From contig NZ_SGWE01000001.1 in the NCBI RefSeq assembly GCF_013337115.1, positions 251,001 to 315,000 of the forward strand: a DNA stretch of 64,000 bases, read 5' to 3'. The stretch comes from Deinococcus sp. JMULE3 (lineage in GTDB: Bacteria > Deinococcota > Deinococci > Deinococcales > Deinococcaceae). The translations under genes and the position numbers were made by a program. Numbering within the stretch: position 1 is the first letter of the stretch; every line of letters begins with the position of its first letter. This document shows positions 8,837 to 16,807 of the stretch, piece after piece. The notes under the pieces were generated by a model. The model was not told where the DNA came from and did no database searches. It was given only the letters and a program-made list of their open reading frames with translations.

Positions 8837-10078
8837 ATGAGACCCCGCCCGCGCCCCAGCCTGGGCACGCGACTCAAACGGCTGGCGTTCGTGCTGATCG
8901 TGCTCGGCAGCGCCGCTGGCGCCCTGGCGACCCTGCTGCTGTCCGCGCAGGTCTTCGAGCGGCTCAGCCGGGCCGACGTGCAGGTCGACGCCCTGTTCCT
9001 CGCGCGGCGGCCGCCCTCCAGCGCCACGCTCGCCTGGCAGCCCGCCCCGCCCGGCGCGGACCAGCCCGACGGGATCACGCTGGAGGACATCCGGCAGGCG
9101 TACCTGCTGGCCTACAGCGAACTGACGTACGCGCACGGCAGCGGCGACACCACGGGTCTTCCGGGTCGCCTGGGGGGCCGGGCGCTGCGCGAGGCGCTCG
9201 CGGCCACCTCGCCGCGCTCCGGGGCGCTGCTGCTCGACTGGGAGCACCGCGCCACGCCGCTGGGCCTGCTCGACCGCCGCACGTTCCGCCTGCGGGACGA
9301 GCTGTGGACCCTGCGGGCCCTGCCCGGCCCGGACGGCTGGGCCGAGCCGGTGGCGCGGCGCGAGACGCGCACCGTCACGCTCGAACGGGACGGTGGGGTG
9401 TGGCGCGTCACGGACTGGCGCGTCACGGCCGTGCAGACGCCGCGCGCCCGCGCGGCCACGCCGCTGCCCACAGGGTCGTGGCGGGCCGTGACGGTCGAGG
9501 AATGGAGCGACTGGACCCGCGAGGACTGGGCGGCCCTGCTGCGCCGCGTCCGCCGCGCCGGACTGGGACCGGTCGCACTGACCATGCCCGCTGTGCCCAC
9601 GCTGAACACCGGCCGCGCGCTGAGTCTCGGGACGCGGCTGGCGCGGCAGCAGGGCGTCGCGGTGATCGTGACCTTCAGTTCACCGCTGACGCTGGAGAAC
9701 CTGCCGTCGCGTGTCACGGCGGCCGTGCAGGCGCGCGGCGCGCTGGCCCTGCGGCCCGGCCCGCTGCCGGACAGCGCCCCGAACACGGCCCGCGCCCTGG
9801 AGATCCTGCGCGCCGCGCAGCCCCTCCCGCTGATCACCGAGGGCGCGCCCGTCCGCGTGGAGGTCGCGCCGCTCATCGCCGGGACCGTCACCGGGGCGCC
9901 GACGCCCGGCGCGGCCTTCCTGCTGCCCGGCCCGCCCCGCCTGCCCTGGAAGCAGGAGGCGTACCTGCAGGCGGTCGCGGCCCTCCCGGACCAGGGCTGG
10001 ATCGCGCCGGGCCTGGACGCCCTGACCGACCCCGAGGGTCAACTGACCCCGCTGGGCCGCGCCGCGCTGGGCCGCTGA
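8837..10078 (+). CDS. Signal-anchored extracytoplasmic protein, function unknown
   Basis: 413 aa from ATG 8837, with GGAG 5 bases upstream. One N-terminal membrane anchor (residues about 14-36) is followed by a soluble domain. The middle (about 60-200) resembles NTF2/SnoaL-like folds. The C-terminal half alternates short beta strands and helices (VALTMPAVPTLNTG, VAVIVTFSS) as in a TIM-barrel hydrolase, but I see no clear acidic catalytic pair. Last gene of the 10-kb operon. It may modify or bind the exported polymer. Confidence 0.6.
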   Translation: MRPRPRPSLGTRLKRLAFVLIVLGSAAGALATLLLSAQVFERLSRADVQVDALFLARRPPSSATLAWQPAPPGADQPDGITLEDIRQAYLLAYSELTYAHGSGDTTGLPGRLGGRALREALAATSPRSGALLLDWEHRATPLGLLDRRTFRLRDELWTLRALPGPDGWAEPVARRETRTVTLERDGGVWRVTDWRVTAVQTPRARAATPLPTGSWRAVTVEEWSDWTREDWAALLRRVRRAGLGPVALTMPAVPTLNTGRALSLGTRLARQQGVAVIVTFSSPLTLENLPSRVTAAVQARGALALRPGPLPDSAPNTARALEILRAAQPLPLITEGAPVRVEVAPLIAGTVTGAPTPGAAFLLPGPPRLPWKQEAYLQAVAALPDQGWIAPGLDALTDPEGQLTPLGRAALGR

Positions 10079-10122
10079 CCCGACCCGCTGGTCCTGGCGG
10101 ACTGGGGGGCGCGAGTCCGCGC

Positions 10123-11610
10123 TCAGGCGCGCTGGGCGGCGCGGCGGCGTTTGCTGCCGTACATGCGGGCGTCGGCGAGGTCGAGCAGGTCGGCGCGCCT
10201 GGCCTCGCCGCTGTGGGCGACGCCGACGCTCACGCCGGGCAGTGGGCTGAGCTGGCGGGTGGCGAGCACGGCGGCGTCCACGAATTCCAGCAGGTGGTCC
10301 TCGCTGAGCGGATCGGCGATCACGACGAATTCATCGCCGCCGTAGCGGTAGGCGGCGCCGCTGCGGCCCAGTTCGGCGGCCAGCGCCGCGGCGAAGATGC
10401 GCAGCAGTTTGTCGCCCTGCGCGTGGCCCTGGGTGTCGTTCAGGTGCTTGAGGCCGTCGAGGTCCAGCAGTGCGAGCGTGAACGGCACCTCGGTCAGCGC
10501 GGCGTAGTCGTCCTCGAAGGCGCGGCGGTTCAGGATGCCGGTCAGGGCGTCGCGGCGGGCCCAGGCGCGCGCCTGGTGGTGGTCGAGCATCTGCTGCGCG
10601 GCGCGGCCCGTCGCCTCCAGCAGGCTGCGGTCGGCGGGGCGCCACTCGGGGACGGGGTGGTCGCGGCGGCGGGTGAAGATCAGGTGCGTGACGCCCTGCG
10701 GGTCCCGCCCGGCCGGGATGACCGCCACCTGCGTGATGTCGCCGCTGACGGGCACCCCGGCCCGGTCGGCCAGGGCCGGCAGGTCGTGGACGTAGCGGGG
10801 TTCGGCGACGCGGTTGAGCCCCAGGGCGCTGATGGCGGCGGGGGCGCCGGGCGCGGCCGGCTGGTGCTGGACCGGCAGGTCGGGGCGGACGTGACTGACC
10901 TGCAGGTCCACCTCGTCCCCCTGGGTGCGGCAGACACCGGCCTGGTCGGCGTCCAGCGCGTCGCCGAGCAGCGAGGCGACGGCCAGCAGCGCGTCGCGTG
11001 GTTCCAGGTCGAGGTTCAGCAGCTGGTGCACGCCGCTGAGCGCCTGGGCCTGGTCGAGGCTGCGCTGCAGTTCGGAGCTGTGTTCCCGCTGGGCGCTCAG
11101 GGACAGGCTCAGGCGCTGCTGGTAGGCGCGCAGTTCGAGTTCGTTCACGACGATCGAGGCGAGGTCCTGCAGGGCCTGCAGGTCGTCCGGGCTCAGCGGG
11201 TGCGGCTGGTGGTCGGTGACGCACAGCGTGCCGATGCGCTGCCCGCTGGGCATGATCAGGGGCGCTCCGGCGTACATGTGGATGTGCGGGTCGCCGGTGA
11301 CCATGGGGTTGGTGGCGAAGCGCGGGTCGGCCTGGGCGTTCTCGATGACGGTGGGGTGGTCGTGCAGGATCGTCCAGGCGCAGAAGGAGTCGCGGCGGTC
11401 GGCGACGGCGCTGTTCAGACCGACGCTGGCCTTGCTCCACTGGCGGGCCTGGTCGATGAAGTTGATGGTGGCGACCGGGGTGCGCAGCAGGTGCGCGGCG
11501 AGGCGCACGACCCGGTCGAACTGCGGCTCGCGGGGCGTGTCCAGGATGCCGTAGTACGCGAGCGCCATCAGGCGCTGGGCCTCTTCGGGTGGGAGTGGGG
11601 CGCCGCTCAT
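10123..11610 (-). CDS. GAF-GGDEF diguanylate cyclase
   Basis: 495 aa. An N-terminal GAF domain (about 20-165, with RQWSKASVGL and YAGAPLIMPSGQRIGTLCV) and a second GAF-like region precede a GGDEF domain at about 335-495. The active loop is RYGGDEFVVIAD, so it should make cyclic di-GMP from two GTP. It is convergent with the preceding operon. The GAF part is clearly related to the GAF-only protein at 53357-54406, which lacks the cyclase domain. Confidence 0.9.
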   Translation of the reverse strand: MSGAPLPPEEAQRLMALAYYGILDTPREPQFDRVVRLAAHLLRTPVATINFIDQARQWSKASVGLNSAVADRRDSFCAWTILHDHPTVIENAQADPRFATNPMVTGDPHIHMYAGAPLIMPSGQRIGTLCVTDHQPHPLSPDDLQALQDLASIVVNELELRAYQQRLSLSLSAQREHSSELQRSLDQAQALSGVHQLLNLDLEPRDALLAVASLLGDALDADQAGVCRTQGDEVDLQVSHVRPDLPVQHQPAAPGAPAAISALGLNRVAEPRYVHDLPALADRAGVPVSGDITQVAVIPAGRDPQGVTHLIFTRRRDHPVPEWRPADRSLLEATGRAAQQMLDHHQARAWARRDALTGILNRRAFEDDYAALTEVPFTLALLDLDGLKHLNDTQGHAQGDKLLRIFAAALAAELGRSGAAYRYGGDEFVVIADPLSEDHLLEFVDAAVLATRQLSPLPGVSVGVAHSGEARRADLLDLADARMYGSKRRRAAQRA

Positions 11611-11678
11611 CGCACCTCACTGTATGCGCTGGCGGGGTCGCGGCGCATGAACGTGACCCCGAGGCCTGGTACGTTCGA

Positions 11679-11707
11679 TTGACACTCTGTCGCGCAGACT
11701 TTACGCT
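11679..11707 (+). promoter_or_regulatory. Leaderless promoter of the molybdate regulator
   Basis: TTGACA at 11679 and TACGCT at 11702 are separated by 17 bases. The GTG start at 11714 lies 6 bases after the -10 box, so the mRNA should begin at or next to the start codon. Confidence 0.7.
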
Positions 11708-11713
11708 CGCGGG

Positions 11714-12805
11714 GTGAGTGACCGTCCGGCCGGGGCCGTGAACGACGCCCCGCTGCGCTGCGCCGTGCGGGAGCGGCGGGAGGCCGCGGGCCTGAGCGTC
11801 TCGGCGCTGGCGGCGCAGGTGGGCCTGTCACGGCAGGCGCTCAGCCGGGTCGAGTCAGGCGCGGCGGTGCCCGGCACGCGGCAGGCGCTGCTGCTGGCCC
11901 GCGCGCTGCGCTGCCGGGTGGAGGACCTGTTCAGTCTGGGCGCGGCGCGTCTCCCGGCGCGCGTCCCGCCCGGCACCCCGCCCGGCACGCGGGTGCGGCT
12001 GGCCGAGGTGGACGGCGCGTGGCAGGCGCTGCCGCTGTCGGGCGAGGCGGGCCTGCGCGTCGCGGCGGACGGGGTGCTGCTGGCGTCCGGCGAGGTGGAG
12101 GTGCCGCTGTCGCTGGACGAGGCGCGCCGCACGGCGCTCGTGGCGGGCTGCGATCCGGCGCTGGGGCTGCTGTGCACGTCCCTGACCGGGGGCCGCGCGG
12201 CCTGGGTGCCGCGCGCCAGCCTGGAGGCCCTGCAGGCCGCCGCGCGCGGCGAGGTGCACGCGGCGGGCCTGCACCTGGGCCGCCCGGAACGCCACCGCGA
12301 GGTCGTGGCGCGTGAACTGCCGGGCGCGCGGCTGCTGCGGCTGTGGCAGGCCGAACAGGGGCTGATCGTCGCGCCGGGCAATCCGCTGGGGGTGCGCGGC
12401 CCGGCGGACCTGCCCCGCGCGCGCCTGGTGACCCGCCCGGCGGGCGCGGGGGGCCGGGCACTGCTCGACAGCTGGCTGCGCGAGGCGGGCCTGGACGCGG
12501 CCGGGCGCGCGGCGAGGCACGCCGCCGCGCCGGTGGCGGCCTCACCGCTGGACGCGGCGGCGGCCGTGGCGCGCGGCGAGGCGGACGTCGCGCCGGGACC
12601 GCGCTCGGCAGCCGGCGCGTACGGGCTGGGGCTCGTTCCGCTGGTCATGGAGGCCTTCGATCTGGCCGTGCCCGAGCGGCACCTCGCGCATCCGGGCGTG
12701 CAGGCGCTGATCGCGGCGGCGCGCAGCGCGGCCTTTCACGCGGACCTGCGCAGCCTGGGCGGCTACGTCCCGGCCGACCCTGCCCACCCACTGGAGACTC
12801 CATGA
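11714..12805 (+). CDS. XRE-type regulator with molybdate-binding-like PBP domain
   Basis: 363 aa. Residues about 12-70 are an XRE helix-turn-helix (VRERREAAGLSVSALAAQVG, then SRQALSRVESG). Residues about 95-350 resemble a periplasmic-binding-protein fold of the type found in molybdate-responsive one-component regulators. modA starts within the overlap at its end. It therefore probably senses molybdate or tungstate and controls the transporter. Translation should start on a leaderless mRNA from the promoter at 11679. Confidence 0.82.
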   Translation: MSDRPAGAVNDAPLRCAVRERREAAGLSVSALAAQVGLSRQALSRVESGAAVPGTRQALLLARALRCRVEDLFSLGAARLPARVPPGTPPGTRVRLAEVDGAWQALPLSGEAGLRVAADGVLLASGEVEVPLSLDEARRTALVAGCDPALGLLCTSLTGGRAAWVPRASLEALQAAARGEVHAAGLHLGRPERHREVVARELPGARLLRLWQAEQGLIVAPGNPLGVRGPADLPRARLVTRPAGAGGRALLDSWLREAGLDAAGRAARHAAAPVAASPLDAAAAVARGEADVAPGPRSAAGAYGLGLVPLVMEAFDLAVPERHLAHPGVQALIAAARSAAFHADLRSLGGYVPADPAHPLETP

Positions 12806-13581
12806 ACGTGATCCTGTCCCCCTCCAATCCCCGCCGCGTGGCGCTGCTGGCCGCGCTGCTGCTCGCGTCCCCGGCGGGCGCGGCGTCCCTGACGGTCTTC
12901 GCGGCGTCGTCCCTGACCGACGCCTTCACCGAGATCGGCCGGGCCTTCGACGCGCGGACCGGGCACCGCACGACCTTCCAGTTCGCGGGGTCGCAGGTGC
13001 TGCGCGCGCAACTGGAGGGCGGCGCCCGCGCGGACGTGTTCGCCAGCGCGAACGACGCGCAGTTCACGCCGCTGCTGGGGTCGGTGGTCGCGGCGCGCGA
13101 GGTGTTCGCCCGCAACCGCCTGACCGTGATCGCCCCGGCGGGCAGCGCGAGGGTGCGGTCCGTGCGCGACCTGACGGCCAGCGGGGTGCGGCTGGTGCTG
13201 GCCGCGCCGAACGTGCCGGTCGGGGACTACACCCGGCGGATGCTCGCGGCAGTGGACCGCTCGGGCACGTACGGGCGGGACTTCGCGGCGCGCACGCTGC
13301 GCAACGTGGTCAGCGAGGAGGGGAACGTGCGGCAGGTGGCGCTGAAGGTCAGCCTGGGCGAGGCCGACGCGGCGGTCGTGTACGCCAGCGACGTGACCCC
13401 CACCCTGAAAAAGACCGTGCGGGTGGTGCCGCTGCCCACCCGCTTCAACCAGCCGGCGGCGTACCCGCTGGGGGTGGTGCGCGGCAGCGCGAACCCCGAG
13501 GCGGCGCGGGCCTTCGTGACGTTCGTGAAGGGCAAGGAGGGGCAGGCGATCCTGCGCCGCTGGGGGTTCCTGAGTCCGTGA
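12802..13581 (+). CDS. modA: Molybdate ABC transporter substrate-binding protein
   Basis: 259 aa with a cleavable signal (VALLAALLLASPAGAASL). The mature start LTVFAASSLTDAFTEIG is the ModA signature, and the oxyanion-contacting serines and FQFAGSQVLRAQLEGGA follow. It binds molybdate outside the membrane and delivers it to ModB. ATG 12802 overlaps the regulator stop. The molybdenum would supply the nitrate reductase at 46243. Confidence 0.93.
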   Translation: MNVILSPSNPRRVALLAALLLASPAGAASLTVFAASSLTDAFTEIGRAFDARTGHRTTFQFAGSQVLRAQLEGGARADVFASANDAQFTPLLGSVVAAREVFARNRLTVIAPAGSARVRSVRDLTASGVRLVLAAPNVPVGDYTRRMLAAVDRSGTYGRDFAARTLRNVVSEEGNVRQVALKVSLGEADAAVVYASDVTPTLKKTVRVVPLPTRFNQPAAYPLGVVRGSANPEAARAFVTFVKGKEGQAILRRWGFLSP

Positions 13582-13595
13582 CCGGGCCACGGGAG

Positions 13596-13754
13596 TCATG
13601 CGGACTCCGGTTGAAAGGGTTGCAAAACCGTTCAACCCGAGCAGACTCGGAGAGCTGCGAAGCAGAGCGAGCAGGAACGAAACGGGTTCCGGGCGTGGAG
13701 TCGGCAACCCGGCGTCCTTCCGGGTTGTTCACGAAACAGACGGAATCCGTATCA
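13596..13754. repeat. Small intergenic inverted-repeat element between modA and modB
   Basis: About 159 bp bounded by imperfect inverted ends: TCATGCGGACTCCGG on the left and, read on the other strand, TGATACGGATTCCG on the right. Inside lies a strong hairpin (about 13609-13637; GGTTGAA pairs with TTCAACC). It contains no convincing gene, although the modB frame runs through it. The ends resemble those of the elements at 32582 and 49695. Confidence 0.7.
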
Positions 13755-13771
13755 GGGGCCGGGCGGTCGCC

Positions 13772-14569
13772 GTGAGGCGCACTCGCGGCGGGCTGGGCTG
13801 GGCCGGGGGGGCGCTGGGGGCGCTGTTCGCGGCGTTCCTGCTGCTGCCCACGCTGGTGCTGCTCTCGCGCGGGCTGGGCGCGGACTTCTGGGTGACGCTG
13901 CGCAGCCCGGCGGTCCTCGACGCGCTGCGGGTGAGCCTGTGGACGACCGGTGTGACGCTGCTCGTCACGGTGATCACCGGCACGCCGCTGGCGTACCTGC
14001 TGGCCCGGCGGGAGTTCCCCGGTCGGGCGCTGCTGGACGCGCTGCTGGACCTGCCGGTGGTGCTGCCGCCCGTGGTGGCGGGGCTGGGGCTGCTGCTGAC
14101 CTTCGGGCGGGGCGGGCTGCTGGGGCCGGGCCTGGAACTGGCGGGGGTCAGTCTGGCGTTCTCCCCGGCGGCGGTGGTGCTGGCGCAGCTGTTCACGTCG
14201 GCGCCGTTCTACCTGCGCGCGGCGAAGGCGGGTTTCGCGGCGGTGGACCGCGAGGCGGAGGAGGCGGCCCTGACGGACGGCGCGGGACGCTGGGCGGCGC
14301 TGCGGTTCATCACGTTGCCGCTGGCGTTCCCGTTCCTGCTGGAGGGGCTGGTCCTGACCTGGGCGCGGGCGCTGGGGGAGTTCGGCGCGACGATCCTGTT
14401 CGCGGGTTCGCTGCAGGGCCGCACAAGAACGGTGACGCTGGCAATCTACGGCGCGCTGGACAGCGAACTGGGACCGGCGCTGGTGCTGTCAGCCGTGATG
14501 GTGGTCGTGGCGTTCTCGGTGCTGCTGACCGTTCGGCTGCTGGCCGCGCGGCGCGACCGGCTGGGCTAG
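13772..14569 (+). CDS. modB: Molybdate ABC transporter permease
   Basis: 265 aa from GTG 13772; the same frame opens at 13598, but that part lies inside the intergenic repeat and does not look like a permease. Five to six hydrophobic helices are visible. The EAA loop reads EEAALTDGAGRWAALRFITL and contacts the ATPase. It forms the membrane channel for molybdate. No modC ATPase follows, so the ATPase must be encoded elsewhere or shared. Confidence 0.9.
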   Translation: MRRTRGGLGWAGGALGALFAAFLLLPTLVLLSRGLGADFWVTLRSPAVLDALRVSLWTTGVTLLVTVITGTPLAYLLARREFPGRALLDALLDLPVVLPPVVAGLGLLLTFGRGGLLGPGLELAGVSLAFSPAAVVLAQLFTSAPFYLRAAKAGFAAVDREAEEAALTDGAGRWAALRFITLPLAFPFLLEGLVLTWARALGEFGATILFAGSLQGRTRTVTLAIYGALDSELGPALVLSAVMVVVAFSVLLTVRLLAARRDRLG

Positions 14570-14712
14570 CCGTGCGGGCGAAGACAGGGCATCCTCCGGG
14601 GCCCGCAGGAACGGTCGCGCCACGCGACGTCGTCGAGGACCCTGAAACGCGTGCGGTCACCGGGTGCCGCCAGTGCACGGCCTGCCGGACAGCTCCGTCC
14701 CCTATCCGTCTG

Positions 14713-14768
14713 TGGCCTGACCCGTCTGGCCTGACCCGTCTGGCCCGATCCATCTGGCCCGATCCATC
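14713..14768. repeat. Four tandem 14-bp units
   Basis: Two copies of TGGCCTGACCCGTC are followed directly by two copies of TGGCCCGATCCATC. The repeat lies in the 273-bp gap between modB and the HD-GYP gene, which otherwise shows nothing recognisable. Confidence 0.85.
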
Positions 14769-14842
14769 GGCGGAGCCACCCACACGGGGGCCGCGGAGTT
14801 TCGCATGGCGCGCGGCCTGCCACGGGCTACCATGCAGGAGGC

Positions 14843-16807
14843 ATGACCGACACCTTCGCGCATGACCTCCTGCTGAACACCACGCGCTTCCTGCTGGCTC
14901 AGCCGGAGCCGGACCGGCTGTGCCGCGACGGACTGACGTTCCTGGCGGGTCAGCTGGGCGCGACGCTGGGGATGCTGCACCTGCGCGAGACGGAAGTCAC
15001 GTACCGCCTGCACAGCCACGTCGGCACGCACCCGCTGCTGCACGTCCACGAGCTGCAGATCATGGAGCCCGGCTGGGAGGAGCTGCTGCAGGCCGGCGCG
15101 TGGATCAGCACCCCGGTGCCCGCCCCGGACTGGACCGGGCCGGAGGAACGCAACTACGCCCGGCTGGACGCGCGGCACCTCGTGAACTTCGGGCTGTACA
15201 GCGGGCCGCGCCTGATCGGCACCGTGAACCTGCTCTTCGATCGGCCGCGCCCGGACCTGTCGGACCTGGAGGTGCTGGGCACGGTCGGGGCGCTGTGGGG
15301 CACACTGCTCGAACGGCAGCAGGCACAGCGGGACCTCGCGGGCCGCGAGGCGATGCTGCGCATGATCACCGACCAGGGCAGCGACCTGCTGAGCGTCGTG
15401 GACGAGCAGGGCGTCATCACGTACCAGAGCGCCGCGTCCGGCGAACTGATCGGGTACCCGGCCGACTTCCTGATCGGCAGACCCTACAGCGGCGCGATCC
15501 ACCGCCCGGACCTGCCCGGCGTCACGGCGGCGCTGGACAACCTGCGGCGCGTGCCGGGCAGCGCCCTGAACCTCTCGTTCCGCATCCGTCACGCCCGCGG
15601 GCAGCTGGTGTGGCTGGAAGCGAACGCCCGTAACCTCCTGCACGAACCGGCGGTGCGCGGCGTCGTGATCCACATGCGGGACGTGACGGCCGCGCAGGCC
15701 ACCCAGCGGTACCTGGAGCGGCGCGTGCAGGACCTGACGCTGATGCACGACACGGGCCGCCTGCTGCACCTGAGCCGCACCGTTCCCGAGGTCGCCGAGG
15801 GCCTCGTGGACCTCATCCAGGGCCGCCTGGGCCTCCCGCACGTCCAGGTGGGCCGCCTGCTGCCGGACGGCAGCGTCGAGGCGGTCGCGCGCGAGACAGA
15901 GGTCCGGGACCAGCCGCCCACCCGCCTCGCACCCGGCGAGGGCCTGATCGGCGCGGCCCTGGAGGCCGGACAGACCCTCTACGTCCCGGATGTGCGTCAG
16001 GACCCCCGCTACGTGCAGCGGCACGTGACCATGCGCAGCGAGGCGATCGTCCCGATCCGCGTGAACGGGCAGCTGTGGGGCGTCCTCAACGTCGAGAGTC
16101 CCCAGCGCGACGCCTTCGACCGGGGTGACATCCAGACGCTGGAGACCGTAGCCGCCCAGGCCGGATCGGTCCTGGCGAACGTGGCGTTGCTTGAGGATCT
16201 GCGCCGCAGCCGCGACGAGCTGCGCGCCGCGTACGACGAGACGCTGGCGGGCTGGGCACGCGCGCTGGACCTGCGCGACCGTGAAACCGAGGGGCACAGC
16301 CAGCGCGTGACCGACCTGACCGTGCAGCTCGCCCGGCAGATGGGCGTCCCCGCCGAGCAACTGGTGCACATCTGGCGCGGGGCGCTGCTGCACGACATCG
16401 GCAAGGTCGGCATTCCCGACGCGATCCTGCTCAAACCCGGCCCGCTGACCGACGAGGAGTGGCAGGTCATGCGCCAGCACCCGCAGATGGCCTTCGACGT
16501 GCTGCGCCCCATCGCGTTCCTGCACCCCGCGCTGGACATCCCCCTGGCGCACCACGAGCACTGGAACGGCGGCGGGTACCCGCGCGGCCTTCAGGCCGAG
16601 CAGATTCCGCTGGCCGCGCGGATCTTCACGATCGTGGACGTCTGGGACGCGCTGCGCAGCGACCGCCCCTACCGCCCGGCCTGGACGCGCGAGCGGGCGC
16701 TGGCGCACCTGGAGGCGCAGTCCGGCGTGCAGTTCGACCCGCAGGTGGTCCAGGCGTTCATGCGCCTGATCCGCAGCCAGCAGACCCTCGGCGGGGAGAG
16801 CGCGTGA
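14843..16807 (+). CDS. GAF-PAS-GAF-HD-GYP cyclic-di-GMP phosphodiesterase
   Basis: 654 aa. Order: GAF-like (about 10-155), PAS (about 170-290, starting MLRMITDQGSDLLSVVDEQG), GAF (about 300-450), HD-GYP (about 465-650). The HD-GYP motifs are complete: HSQRVTDL, LLHDIGKVGIP, HHEHWNGGGYPRGL. It should hydrolyse cyclic di-GMP. TACCAT at 14828 is a possible -10 box. GGAGG lies only one base before the ATG, too close for normal Shine-Dalgarno use. The next gene overlaps by 4 bases. Confidence 0.92.
   Translation: MTDTFAHDLLLNTTRFLLAQPEPDRLCRDGLTFLAGQLGATLGMLHLRETEVTYRLHSHVGTHPLLHVHELQIMEPGWEELLQAGAWISTPVPAPDWTGPEERNYARLDARHLVNFGLYSGPRLIGTVNLLFDRPRPDLSDLEVLGTVGALWGTLLERQQAQRDLAGREAMLRMITDQGSDLLSVVDEQGVITYQSAASGELIGYPADFLIGRPYSGAIHRPDLPGVTAALDNLRRVPGSALNLSFRIRHARGQLVWLEANARNLLHEPAVRGVVIHMRDVTAAQATQRYLERRVQDLTLMHDTGRLLHLSRTVPEVAEGLVDLIQGRLGLPHVQVGRLLPDGSVEAVARETEVRDQPPTRLAPGEGLIGAALEAGQTLYVPDVRQDPRYVQRHVTMRSEAIVPIRVNGQLWGVLNVESPQRDAFDRGDIQTLETVAAQAGSVLANVALLEDLRRSRDELRAAYDETLAGWARALDLRDRETEGHSQRVTDLTVQLARQMGVPAEQLVHIWRGALLHDIGKVGIPDAILLKPGPLTDEEWQVMRQHPQMAFDVLRPIAFLHPALDIPLAHHEHWNGGGYPRGLQAEQIPLAARIFTIVDVWDALRSDRPYRPAWTRERALAHLEAQSGVQFDPQVVQAFMRLIRSQQTLGGESA

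Noticed and set aside
13598..13771. N-terminal 58-residue extension of ModB
   Set aside because: It is translated from the intergenic repeat and has no permease-like or signal-like character.
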